Source: Brassica napus (Eukaryota; Streptophyta; Magnoliopsida; Brassicales; Brassicaceae). From it: a stretch of DNA of 64,000 nucleotides. Positions 11,509-21,056 of the stretch are shown piece by piece (the stretch's first letter is position 1; every line of letters starts with the position of its first letter). A program made the position numbers and the translations under genes. Under the pieces are notes generated by a model. That model was not told where the DNA came from. It did no database searches and worked only from the letters and a program-made list of their open reading frames with translations. The stretch is from the NCBI RefSeq assembly GCF_020379485.1, contig NC_063452.1, positions 42,213,148 to 42,277,147 of the forward strand. The letters run 5' to 3'.

Positions 11509-13016
11509 TGGGGAGACAGCAGCCTCAAATCGGAGGCCATCGTATCTTCGTTGGTTTTTGTGGATTTGTTGCCTTGTGGAGTCTCAGTCTCCTCTGCTTT
11601 CCTCTTCGATGTACCAGACTCACTTACTGGTTCATCAGTTACGCTTAGGTTCACGCATGTTGAGCTTCGCGCTGGTCTGACATGTCTAACCCAAGCAGGA
11701 GGGCGTTGCCTAGATTTCTTTTTCTTATTCTGAAAGGTCCCGGTTGAGGTGGAGCAAAATATTCCAGCCTGAAACACCGTTGGTCCTTTTGGAACAGATC
11801 GAGAATTGGCGCTTTCACCTGATGAAGAACCTTCGTTAAAACCTCTGTTGCGATCACCACTAGGAGCTGACAGCGTAGGATGAGCCCTCTTGCAGACTAG
11901 GGGTAGCGCTTCTGAAGCAGGTTTGTCATACTGAAACACATGCCCTTTCTCCTTGTCCACTTCGTGAGATATCTTGATCAGCACGGCAGGGGGATTATCC
12001 TTGTCAGCTTCAATAGATTGATGCACCCGCATTATGCGTGCACGGCGCTCAGTTTCATCAGCATGAGAGATATATTGGAGGGCCATAGTTCTCTCTTCTC
12101 CTTGCAGTTCAGGAAACAAAGGGGGAAATCCTGGTGGAGCTTCCAGGCGCCGAGCCTCACTTGCAGGCTTTGTAGAGTCCCTTGGGGGTCTCTCCTCTGC
12201 GCTCGGTAGAGTTCTATACAGGCGAGGCTTGGTATAAGGGCACATAGACTTTTCATGAGTTAGTCTATAGCATTGGAAGCATCTTTTATGGATCTTTTCA
12301 TACTCGTATTCAATTACCACTATCTCATCAGAGGGGAGAGTTAAATTCTTAGCCGCAAATGCTGGATTCGTAGCTGAAAACAAGACCTTAGCTCGGATGT
12401 ACTCTGTTTTCTGAGAGCTTTTAGGATTGTACGCTATCTCCTTCACAAAACCAACTTTAGAGGCTAGTAGATGCATAGTTCCGATGGTGTAGTGATTTAT
12501 AGGGATGTTCCGAATGCGGATCCACACTTCAAACTTGGACAGGAAGTCTCTTGGTGGAGAAGGAACCCAGCGTTCCAAGACCATAGTCCAGTGGTTGTAG
12601 GACCATGGACGATCCTTTAAAACTGTTTCCAAATCTTCTTCTCTCTTGAACACAAACTGAAAGCGGTCACGTGTTAGAGCGATACCTCTCACCCTATCGT
12701 AGAGACGCCACGCTTGAGGCATGTAGTCTATCATTCTCGCCATGTTCTGAGCCTCGGGATTCAGTAAACGCCCAAGGATACTAAGCGCGTTTTCATCAAA
12801 AACGTGAAACTTCGGGTCATCAGGGAGGACCATTGGCTCATCATCTTCTAAGGACATAGAACGGATTGCCTTATGGAGGTTGTCCGCCATTGAAAAACTC
12901 AGTTGAGAATCTCGAAGGAGCAGCGGAGGGATTTTTGGGAGTAGGTCAGAGGAGAAATGGGAGGTGGTGCAATTAAACGCACAATATTCGGAGAAGATTT
13001 TGTAGGAAAGCATCAA
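11505..13016 (-). CDS. LINE ORF1: nucleic-acid-binding protein with CCHC zinc knuckle
   Basis: This 503-residue protein is the gag-like first ORF of plant LINEs, thought to coat the element RNA. The N-terminal half has the DUF4283-type fold segment (around residues 60-215, with WSYNHWTMVLERW and VWIRIRNIP), followed by a zinc knuckle CFQCYRLTHEKSMC (C-x2-C-x4-H-x4-C) near residue 245. The C-terminal half is low-complexity, Pro/Ser/Lys-rich, and ends with a basic stretch NKKKKSRQRPP. The frame is intact. Its stop overlaps the start of ORF2 in an ATGA (11505-11508). The given start is the first ATG; a second ATG (MADNLHK, about residue 43) fits the family start better. Confidence 0.85.
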   Translation of the reverse strand: MMLSYKIFSEYCAFNCTTSHFSSDLLPKIPPLLLRDSQLSFSMADNLHKAIRSMSLEDDEPMVLPDDPKFHVFDENALSILGRLLNPEAQNMARMIDYMPQAWRLYDRVRGIALTRDRFQFVFKREEDLETVLKDRPWSYNHWTMVLERWVPSPPRDFLSKFEVWIRIRNIPINHYTIGTMHLLASKVGFVKEIAYNPKSSQKTEYIRAKVLFSATNPAFAAKNLTLPSDEIVVIEYEYEKIHKRCFQCYRLTHEKSMCPYTKPRLYRTLPSAEERPPRDSTKPASEARRLEAPPGFPPLFPELQGEERTMALQYISHADETERRARIMRVHQSIEADKDNPPAVLIKISHEVDKEKGHVFQYDKPASEALPLVCKRAHPTLSAPSGDRNRGFNEGSSSGESANSRSVPKGPTVFQAGIFCSTSTGTFQNKKKKSRQRPPAWVRHVRPARSSTCVNLSVTDEPVSESGTSKRKAEETETPQGNKSTKTNEDTMASDLRLLSPQ

Positions 13017-13452
13017 TTATTGACCAGGAATTGATGATATAAGAGAGAAGAGGAAATAGCCAAGTAAGATAAAGGAAAGTAAATAAGAGAAAATCGGTAA
13101 GGAAAAGAAGGTATAATAGAAAATATAAGAGGAGGGAAACTCAGGATATCAGAATAACACTGAAAAGGAAACTTTCCTAAAAGATACCGTAACTTTGATA
13201 GCCGGTGAATGACGTCTACTCACGGTGAGAGACAGAGGAGGGAAATAATTGGCGATTTCCGATGGAGAGCCGAATTAATTTGGTTTTCTTATGCAAGAGT
13301 TTCTTTTTAATTAGGAAGGTAATATATATAGGCTTTTGTTTGACCATTTTCAGTCCGATTACAATATAACTAAGGACTCTTAGTTAAGAGCATATGGTAC
13401 AGACATGGTAAGAGAAAAGGAGTTCAGTTTTGAAATATTATGAACCAAGTAG

Positions 13453-13453
<1 letters not shown>

Positions 13454-13491
<38 letters not shown>
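13454..13491. repeat. (TA)n microsatellite
   Basis: An uninterrupted TA dinucleotide run of about 19 units lies 0.13 kb downstream of the WSD exon 1 donor, within the retained part of intron 1. Confidence 0.95.
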
Positions 13492-13494
<3 letters not shown>

Positions 13495-13889
13495 GTAGTT
13501 ATATTTGAATCTTCTAATATGTCTTTTAAGGTCCGATTGAATCTTATGACTATATCATTTTCTTCTATAATTTTGTTTTACTTTTACTTTGTGTGTGTAC
13601 ACAACATGTGTGTTTAGACTTACTAAAATGCTGGAGAAGCGAGGGTGATTAACGAGGGTGTGTTTAAGGCCGTCGATGATGGCAGATGGGTTTCCTTTGA
13701 CTTTGCATCCCATTGTGACTATTATCGCACAATTAAAATCCGGCGAGTTGAACAGCTGTGAGCATGGGCTAAGCGGCTCCTCCTCCGCGGTCTCTCTCAC
13801 CGTGTTCGTCTCTCCACCCATTCTTGACCTATATATTCGTGGTTCTTTCCAAAAGTTTTGTGGATTTTTTCACTCAGATCTCTATCATC

Positions 13890-13899
13890 TATATATAAA
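13890..13899 (-). promoter_or_regulatory. Possible TATA box of the right WSD copy
   Basis: The minus strand reads TTTATATATA about 70 bp upstream of the exon 1 ATG at 13821, a plausible plant core-promoter spacing. The support is position and composition only. Confidence 0.3.
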
Positions 13900-13930
13900 G
13901 GAAGTGAGAGACTTATCAAAAAATAAATAA

Positions 13931-14340
13931 ATAAAGGAAATGAGTTACAAGATTTTAGCTGTGAACTCATGGTCTATTTGGTTAACCTAGCTAGTAGCTA
14001 CTACATCATGTGGATACATTATTTTATGTCCGTATATTTTTATGTTCTTATGAAAAATCAGGTGGATACATTATTTTATACTTTATTTTACTATGCGTAT
14101 TTAACCTGTTTTTCACTAAAAGAAGTTGTTACAGACCCAACACTGTTAGACCCAACTAAAAGAAGTTGTTACCCACCATTGGAGTCTTTAGAATTATAAT
14201 AATATTTTTATCACTTTTTGAATAGTTAAGGATTTGAGTCTAAAATGTATGTCCAATGGTGTTACTCAAAATAAAATCCTTAGGAATTTAAAATTATTAA
14301 ATTTTTAATTTTAATTTTTTTTATTCAATGATTAAAAGCA
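13931..14340. other. Non-coding spacer with a short direct duplication
   Basis: This is upstream sequence of the WSD copy on one side and the 3' flank of the Harbinger transposase on the other. CTAAAAGAAGTTGTTAC occurs twice (about 14117 and 14155). A CCAATGGTGTTACTCA stretch near 14253 resembles ends of Harbinger-type MITEs, but I cannot pair it with a convincing right end. Confidence 0.4.
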
Positions 14341-14352
14341 AACATACAATAA

Positions 14353-15630
14353 TTATACATCTTCATCATCACCAAACTTGTTCCAAATATTTTCGATTAA
14401 ATCATTTTTCAATGCTTCGTGTGTACGCCTATCTCGAACATGATTCCGTAGACCAAGCATATTACCGAAATGGGTAGGCATGTTGTTAATATGCTCAACA
14501 TGTGAACTTCTGCTCGAGTCTCCTTCTTCAAATTCAGATGTATCGTACAGAGTGTATCCACCCCGTTAATTTTTGACAATCATATTATGCAGTATGATAC
14601 ATGCTCTCATAATCTTCCCTATTTTTTCCTTGTCCAATGACAGCACCGGGTTTTTCACTATCGCAAATCGAGCTTACAATACACCAAAAGCACGCTCCAC
14701 ATCTTTTCGGGTAGCTTCTTGAACTTTAGCAAATAACTCTGCTTTAGGACCTTGAGGGAATGTGATAGATTGGATAAATGTTGACCATTTTGGATATATA
14801 CCGTCCGTGAGGTAGTACGCCAAATCATACTGGTGTCCGTTGACCATGTACGTTACCCTTGGAGATCGACCTTGATAAATGTCATCAAATACAGGTGATC
14901 GATCAAGGACGTTAATATCGTTTAAGGTACCTGGAGAACCGAAATAAGTGTGCCATATCCAAAGATCTTGTGACGCTACAGCCTCCAAAACAAGTGTCGG
15001 CTTTCCTGATCCACGTGTGTATTGTCCTTTCCAAGCGGTTGGGCAATTTTTCCACTCCCAATGCATACAGTCGATGCTTCCAATCATCCCCGGAAAGCCG
15101 CGGATCTCTCCAATATCAAGTAAACGTTGAAGATCCTCAGGAATGGGTCTCCGTAGATATTCTTCTCCAAATAATAGAATGACGGCATCTGTGAAATGGG
15201 TTAAACATGAAAGTGCGGTGCTTTCACCGAGTCGGAGATACTCGTCGACGGCGTCAGCTGCACAGCCATAAGCAAGCATACGAATAGCCGCCGTACACTT
15301 TTGTAGTGTAGATAGACCCAACCGTCCGACTGCATCTCTCCTTTGCTGAAAGAATGGAACATTTGCTGAGAGGGTGTCGATAATACGCATGAATACTTGC
15401 TTGTTCATGCGAAAACGACGTCTGAATAAATTTTCCGGAAATGACGGATTTTCACTAAAATAGTCATTCCATAGACAGTTGTGGCCCGCTTCGCGGTTTC
15501 GTTCGACATATGCACGTTTCTTCTTTTTATCTGTTCGATTCTCCACGATGCTGTTGTATGTGTCTTCAAAATATTCATCAAAAGCCTCATTGACAGCCGC
15601 ATCGAGTCTTCGGCCGACTTCATCTGCCAT
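14353..15630 (-). pseudogene. PIF/Harbinger-type transposase (DDE nuclease), two nonsense codons
   Basis: The frame spans 425 codons, the usual length for plant HARBI1-like transposases. It begins with an acidic N-terminus, then WNDYFSENP, FRRRFRMNK and the LGLSTLQKCTAAIRMLAYG helix block. The DDE triad is visible: D in SIDCMHWEWKNCP, D in TLNDINVLDRSP and E in DVERAFGVL. The family C-terminal block IMRACIILHNMIV follows the first stop. TAA codons at 14674-14676 and 14566-14568 interrupt the frame; the first comes just after the catalytic Glu region. Apart from these, the frame is continuous to the final TAA at 14353. A GRF-zinc-finger gene lies 0.5 kb upstream on the same strand. The partner Myb/SANT-like ORF usual for autonomous elements is not seen. 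Confidence 0.9.
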
Positions 15631-16151
15631 ATTTGCCTATCATTCCTTCAAAAATTATTTAGATTAATGAAGAAAACATTTCAATCTTACAAAATTGTGG
15701 TTTAGTATATTTTTTTAAATCTAAAACCGTTCTCTAAAATTATAGAATGTGTTTTTCTAAATCATTAGCTCAATTAGTAGGAACACTTTAAATTTATGAA
15801 TACAATTCTACATGAAATTTTATATTGAGGCTCAATAATGTTGTAGTTTATCATGTTGTCAAAATTTTGAGGCGACATAGATGTAGAAAAGTCAGCATAG
15901 AAAATGCAAAGCACGTAATTATTATATGAACCTAAATTGTTTGAAGGATTACAGGTTGCAGTGGGATGAGTGGAGCCTTTTTGTGTATCGATTGATTGTA
16001 ATGGTTGATGTGTATCGAGCCTTGTTTATTATTTTGGTTTGTAAATATGTAATAGAAGGCAAAGAAGAGCATAGGAAACAGAAAACACTAAAACATCATT
16101 TTACATCCGTTTTTGAGACAATACAAGGAAGAAGAAGCACACTTGGTTCAC

Positions 16152-16732
16152 TTAAACATCCGAGTCTACAAAGAGACTTATAAAGGCAACATGGTACACG
16201 ACTTGGTCCACATCAAAATACAAACAGAAAGATACAAATAGCCCGTGACATGGTTGATTTCTAAATAACAGGAGAAAGAGACAAACCACCCGTGACTTCA
16301 AACAGAAATTAGAAAGATTGTAAAAATTAGTTTCAACGTTAAGTAAGAAACTAACCTTAAGCGCCTCGCACTCGCGCAGGAGCTTCTCCTGCTCGAGAAA
16401 CTTTAGTTTGAGCCTCTCAATCTCTTGTTGCACACCCATTACCCATGGCTGCCTAAAATGCAGCCCGTCGTTCTGCCAAAACATAAAATTCGTAAGCAAA
16501 CAGCAAAACAATTTTGAGTATAAAGAGACAGCACATTTCGAACCTGGTAGTCTGTGCAGATGAAGTATCTTTTCCCCGGGAGGTAATCATATGTATCATC
16601 TTCGTCGACGAACTCCTTTGTGATAGATCCACAGGGGCACAGCTTCGGAATTCCCTGTTGGGCATCTGAAATGAAATGAAGCATGTTGTAGTACGCTTTG
16701 TGTGCTTTCATGTCTCGCATTTCGTCCTCCAT
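16152..16732 (-). CDS. GRF-type zinc-finger protein with a C-terminal coiled coil
   Basis: Exon 1 (16732-16544) and exon 2 (16472-16356) follow from CAG|GTTCG, GCAG|AACGAC and AAG|GTTAG sites and preserve frame. The product carries a GRF-like zinc finger (CPCGSITKEFVD...YFICTDYQ, then LHFRQPW) at roughly residues 30-75. A heptad-rich helix follows (EIERLKLKFLEQEKLLRECE). Small proteins of this architecture are abundant in crucifers and often lie near transposons; their molecular role is not established. A third exon starting at 16295 would add a hydrophobic Phe/Leu/Val-rich tail ending at 16152, but this is less certain. AT-rich sequence with AAACCCTAAAT motifs lies upstream (16740-17040) and could be its leader. 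Confidence 0.65.
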
Positions 16733-16739
16733 TTAGAAC

Positions 16740-17345
16740 CTACAAGAACAAAAAAAATATAAGCGAATCATCAAAAGCCCCAAATTATAAAACCCTAAAT
16801 CGATTTATAAAACCCAACATCGAATGACAGCTCAATCACGGACCCTTAAATCCTCCGAAATAACCAAGAACTATATCGAAAAGAAGAGATTGGCAAACCC
16901 CGACAGAAACCCTAATTCGAATTTAATCCCCAATCGATAATGAAACCCAAAATCTATTCAAACCCATGAATCGAATCCATAAAAACAGGAGAAATCTACA
17001 TGCATCTACTCCATAAGAAAGAATAGTGAGTTTAAACGGTCGGATTTGGCCGGATTTACCTAAAACGAAGCAGATCGCCGAATCACCTTTGTCGTCGCCT
17101 TTAGAGAAGGAGAATTTTTTTTTTTAGCTCGAGCCGCGTAAATGAAACTTTCCCTTCCCCCATACGAAACGCAACGCTTCACCCCACCAATCAGATGTTG
17201 CCAGCTCATTTAGGATCAAAGCCAAAAAATCCTTATTTAAGGATTCTTTCTTAGCGTAAGCTAATTTAATAATATTATTTTCTCCTAAATTGCCTAAGTA
17301 TTAGCGCTAAGGAATAGGTTACATATTGCGTTGCATGTGGCCTTA
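16740..17345. other. Upstream region of the GRF zinc-finger gene
   Basis: This is non-coding. On the minus strand it would be promoter and leader, including several AACCCTAA-type motifs (16790-16930) and a poly-A/T tract near 17117. The right part (17215-17340) contains TTAAGGATT and TTAGCGCTAAGG stretches that may be a decayed transposon end. No convincing partner was found. Confidence 0.35.
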
Positions 17346-17575
17346 GAACACCTTTAACCCCGATTTTTAAGGGGTTCTTAAAGGGTGTGACCCCACAAAA
17401 AACTAAAACCCATCATTTCTTCTTCTTCCGCAAAAGTCGAGTTTGGTGTAGTTCTTGTACTGTACTCGGACTCCACTGACACGTGACGATTTGCGATTGG
17501 TTAGTTTTTAATTTTTTTTTAAATAGACAAAAAAAAATAATAATAATAATAAAAACCCTAGGGTTAAAGATGCTC
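17346..17575. mobile_element. Tourist/Harbinger-like MITE
   Basis: The left end GAACACCTTTAACCC pairs with the right end read on the other strand, GAGCATCTTTAACCC. The left flank is TTA; the right flank is TGA, consistent with a mutated 3-bp duplication. No coding capacity. The ends resemble those of the hairpin MITE at 4339-4484, so both may respond to the same Harbinger transposase. Confidence 0.65.
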
Positions 17576-19458
17576 TGACTTCATTCACCATCACTATTTA
17601 ATTATGCTACAATTCTTTCTCTTTTATTGTGTTCCTGACACCCTTTTTTATTTACTATTATTCTTGCAGTTGTTAAGAGAACGATTATTGATAATTTTGT
17701 AGTGGAAGAAAAAATAGTTGAATTTTTTTAACTAAGAAAAAAATATGTTAATTTTAATAAACACTACAAAATAACAAAAATAAAAATATCATCAAGTCCT
17801 CTTTCGCATGGTAACACAACAACTCAAGTTTTTCCTTGCTAGTCACAGCTGGTGCTAGGTTCTTGCAACTGATTATCAGTTAATTGTTCTATTTTTTCTT
17901 TTCAGAATTACACTACTAGGAGGTTCAAGATCAAAACCTGTCATTTCTTTCGATCCAAAAATATAATATATTTAGACCAAAAAAAAAAATATATAATATA
18001 TATTCTATTGATCTCAAAGTGTCAATCAGTTATATAATTTTAAGTAACGATACTTGGTAAATGTCCTATATTCTTTCTAAAGAGTTTGATTGTTATTAAT
18101 TGCCCTAGTCAATTTTTCTCCATGGCTTATATCCTTTTTTTTTTTGTCTAACATATTTTTTATTATGTTTCATGGGCCAATATGTAAACAAGTAGATACA
18201 ACAACCATCCTAATATACATTCAGTCCATATCAAAACCCAACCGAACAAAAGATAAGATTAAAACCACGTGTTCACTAATATGAAAAACTCTAAAGCATG
18301 AACGACACGTGTACAGTTAGATGGGTCACGATGTTTCTAGAGTCAAAGAAATAGCACCGTCAGTCTCGCCGGAGACATGCCGGAATGGGAACTTTCATTA
18401 ACTTTCTTCGACTAGTTGAATCTACTTGACTGTTCGCCGTCAATTATGCTCGATTCTTCATCCGCTCGTTAGAAGTGAACTCCGGTGAATAGCTTCAAAG
18501 GGATGAAAGCTAGGCCTTGCCAGAACGTTTCTATTAAAGAAACTCCAGCTAATCTCAGCCTGCTTATTCTCTCTACGCTTAATCAAACAACTTAATCTCT
18601 AACCCACAATGGATACTCCGCCATAAAATTCTGCACGCGAAGATTAATACCATATATGGGAAGGAAATCAAGCGTGACTAACTAGAAGATTGGAATCTAA
18701 CAAAATCAAATGGGATATTGATTTGCAAAGGATAGAGAAATCGGATTTGGGAAACACACAACAAAAGTCGCCTTGTGAAATTTTTATCCGATAAACGGAA
18801 GAAAATAGTCGCCTAACGAAAATATTTACAAACAAAAACAAAAAAGGGGTTGGTTGGTGACCGGTGGTGTTAAACCCACCGGCCACCAGGATTGATATTT
18901 TTTTTAACGAAGACTTAGAGAGAGGTTAGAGAAAACAAAGGTAGAGAGAGAGGTTATTGAAACCCTTGGCTTATATCCTGAATTCTATTATGGTTCATCA
19001 TTTTAAAATACATGGACGTAAAAATCATGCATGATCTCTATTTATAAAAAAGTAATATAATAACCATTGATCTCTCCATTGCCGCGAATGCATGAGTAGG
19101 TATTGCTATTTAATTTATTTGGGCCAACCATATCGATCAGTGACCCCATACCTGATTTCATGCAGATCAAATTTATTTGAAACTTTTCTTTCGTAATAAT
19201 TCATTTAATGTTCCCTTTTTACGTAAACTCTAATAAATTACTTCTTTTACAAAACATAGAAATTGCCCTGACCTTCTTCTTGGACATTCAATCAAATAAT
19301 AATCCTCTCGCATGTTACAAAAATACGAATAGAGGACTTGATGTCAATCAATATATATAGTACAATGTGTTTTATATATATCTGCATAATCGGACAAAAC
19401 ATTTTCTTCTTCTTATCAAATAAAAAAATACATTTTATTTTTATTTTAAAATGTTACT
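17576..19458. other. Unassigned intergenic sequence
   Basis: This is mostly AT-rich. The block 18360-18960 is richer in GC and, on the minus strand, looks like a transcript leader (CCGGTGGGTTTAACACCACC, CT-rich tracts), but no gene follows. No known family ends could be paired. Confidence 0.4.
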
Positions 19459-19467
19459 TAAAATATT

Positions 19468-19863
19468 GGGCAAATCTCCAAAATAGCACATTTCTAAGTT
19501 TATATCACAAAAATAGCACTCAAAAACTAAAATGACCAAAATAACATTTTATCTTTTGAAAATTTTAATCTTTTTATTTTTCAAAATTTGAAATCTTATC
19601 CCCGAAACTTCATTTCTCAACTCTAAACCCTAAACCCTAAACTCTAAACCCTAAACCCTAAACCCTAACTCTAAACCCTAAACCCTAAACCCTTAACTCT
19701 AAACCCTAAACTCTAAACCCTAAATCCTAAACCCCACCTTTTAACTCTAAACCCTAAGTTTGTGACTTTTGATAAAACATTAAGTGCTATTTTTGTGACT
19801 TTTGATCTTGAGTGCTAGTTTGGGAACAAAAACTTGATTTAGTGCTATTTTTGTCTTTTTCTC
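19468..19863. mobile_element. Mutator-like MITE carrying telomere-like repeats
   Basis: The 396-bp element is flanked by an exact 9-bp duplication TAAAATATT (19459-19467 and 19864-19872), the size made by Mutator-like transposases. Its ends form imperfect inverted repeats: GGGCAAATCTCCAAAATAGCAC on the left and GAGAAAAAGACAAAAATAGCAC from the right. The interior is dominated by degenerate CCCTAAA units. No coding capacity. Confidence 0.85.
19621..19757. repeat. Degenerate interstitial telomere-like array (CCCTAAA)n
   Basis: About 15-18 units of the plant telomere heptamer alternate with CTCTAAA and CCTTAA variants. The array lies wholly inside the Mutator-like MITE, so it moved with that element and is not a remnant of a chromosome end. 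Confidence 0.9.
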
Positions 19864-19872
19864 TAAAATATT

Positions 19873-20053
19873 TATTGTATTTTTAATTAAGAAGATTTGT
19901 TATCTGCAAGTATTAAAAATACTCCCTCCGTTTCTAATTATAAGTAGTTTTGCTTAAATATTTATAAATGCATTTCTAGTGTTACGTAAGCACACTAAGG
20001 TCAATCAGTTAATTACAGTTTTTGCTTAAAAGCACAAATAATTACAGTTTTGT
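19873..20053. other. Spacer with a lone Stowaway-like end
   Basis: An ACTCCCTCCGTTTCTAATTA motif (about 19920) is the classic Stowaway terminus and probably belongs to the dispersed repeat continuing at 20054. A clear opposite end is not seen nearby. Confidence 0.4.
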
Positions 20054-20112
20054 ATTTCTAGTCAATTTACCTTACTTTAGTATATCAATGATAGATTGAC
20101 GAGAGTATAGAA
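20054..20112 (+). repeat. 59-bp repeat, inverted partner at 22447-22505
   Basis: This 59-bp block recurs on the other strand at 22447-22505 with a single C/T difference by eye. The two flank a 2.3 kb region that contains a Mutator-like element and a LINE fragment. They could be two independent copies of one Stowaway-like family or the ends of a composite. Confidence 0.8.
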
Positions 20113-20435
20113 TCTGTTGAATGCACACATAACCGTTTCAAAGACATGGTTAGTTACGTAACTAATTACAGAATCTGTTGAATGGGTAAAGAATCTCCGT
20201 TGGAATGAAAGAAAACTGTTGTAATTATGGTTCTCATTGCCATTTTCATCTTTAGTCACCGTGAGATAGTACAAAAGATTGATCTGGTACTGGTTGCATC
20301 TCATTACTCAATTCTTCTTCTAAGCATTTAATAGCAAATGCACTTAAAATTTTATTATATGGTCTTGGTGGGAGCCTCGTGCCTTTTTTTTTTTTTTTAT
20401 TTACCTCCAAATTCTAACTTCTAAATGTCTTTCTG

Positions 20436-20640
20436 CCAGCATTAGCGCTGGAACTGGAACTGGACGAGATCAGAGCTTTATCTTATGATTTTTTGAACTT
20501 CTCTATGCTATTCCACGATCTCTGAATGCACGTGCGCATAGCCTCACCAAAGGTGGCCGACTACGCAAGCTAAACCCCTCCGTTAATGTCTCTGCGCACA
20601 CATGGCTAGTCCTGAAGCTAGTCAAACGGTTGCAGAGTAG
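20436..20640 (+). pseudogene. 3' fragment of a LINE ORF2 (RNase H tail)
   Basis: Translation gives ALELELDEIRALSYDFLNFSM, then after a one-base shift PRSLNARAHSLTKGGRLRK and VNVSAHTWLVL. This matches the usual C-terminal pattern of plant LINE RNase H domains (LNxRAdxLAKgxR, then PxWL). No reverse transcriptase or 5' part is present, as expected for a 5'-truncated copy. Confidence 0.7.
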
Positions 20641-21047
20641 TTTTAGATTCTATTTCGATGTCATAAAAATGTCTTTTTGCAAAAAATACTTTGATCAGGT
20701 TCGCATTTTAAAACCCTTTTATAATTTACTTTACAAACCTAGTAACTAACTGGGCTGATACGTAAATCTTCTTAGTGTTTGAGGATGATATTAGATACAG
20801 AGAAAACATAATACTAAAGTTCAAATCGATTTAATCATAATTTGGAGGGACTGAACAGTGACACATTCATTATTTTTTTACCGTGATTATTGAGAGATCG
20901 AGAAGATTAACCATATCAAGATTATGGAAAACATGAAGATAAAAGAAAGTCTAGAAGATCGAGACGAATCTAGATAAATCTGGAAAGATCAAAAAGAATA
21001 GAACATTAACATTTATTAATATATATTATTGCATATAAGTTTAGGAA
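20641..21047. other. AT-rich spacer
   Basis: No coding or repeat structure is recognisable up to the TSD of the Mutator-like element that begins at 21057. Confidence 0.4.
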
Positions 21048-21056
21048 TTAGATTTA

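Larger units (their letters stand above)
7117..13315 (-). mobile_element. Full-length non-LTR retrotransposon (LINE)
   Basis: The element is bounded by an exact 15-bp target duplication, AAGGTAATATATATA, at 7102-7116 and 13316-13330. Its 3' end lies at the left, with a (TA)n and poly-T tract (7117-7135) that reads as an A-rich tail on the minus strand. Two genes are present: ORF1 (13016-11505) and ORF2 (11508-7372). The 5' leader of about 300 bp is at 13017-13315. It sits in intron 1 of the WSD pseudogene in the same transcriptional direction. Structure is complete, but ORF2 has one nonsense codon. Confidence 0.92.
5233..13821 (-). pseudogene. WSD-type wax ester synthase/diacylglycerol acyltransferase pseudogene with a LINE in intron 1
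   Basis: Seven exons follow from GT/AG sites and homology to the other copy: 13821-13624, 6996-6405, 6293-6227, 6130-6033, 5941-5732, 5614-5476 and 5400-5233 (TAA). Exon 1 encodes the family start (EEEPLSPCSQLFNSPDFNC...VNHPRFSSIL). Exon 2 has the catalytic HHSLGDG near 6742-6762. Exon 6 carries the NVVGP and GHPLSYIAPSVFGH blocks. Exon 2 has a one-base frameshift near 6625-6660 and exon 6 another near 5540-5560 (AAAAGG run). The exon lengths, 592 and 139 nt, are each one base over the in-frame value. Intron 1 was about 0.4 kb before a 6.2 kb LINE landed in it in the same orientation, 118 bp from the acceptor. I call it a pseudogene; the coding damage is independent of the LINE. Confidence 0.87.

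Noticed and set aside
14120..17340. Complete Harbinger transposon with defined ends around the transposase and GRF gene
   Set aside because: Candidate end motifs near 14253 and 17215-17340 do not form convincing inverted repeats or a 3-bp target duplication.
18360..18960. Host gene or LINE leader on the minus strand
   Set aside because: The composition looks like a transcript leader, but no coding frame follows and no element end can be paired.
19621..19757. True telomere or chromosome-fusion scar
   Set aside because: The units are degenerate and lie entirely between the ends of a MITE with an exact 9-bp target duplication.
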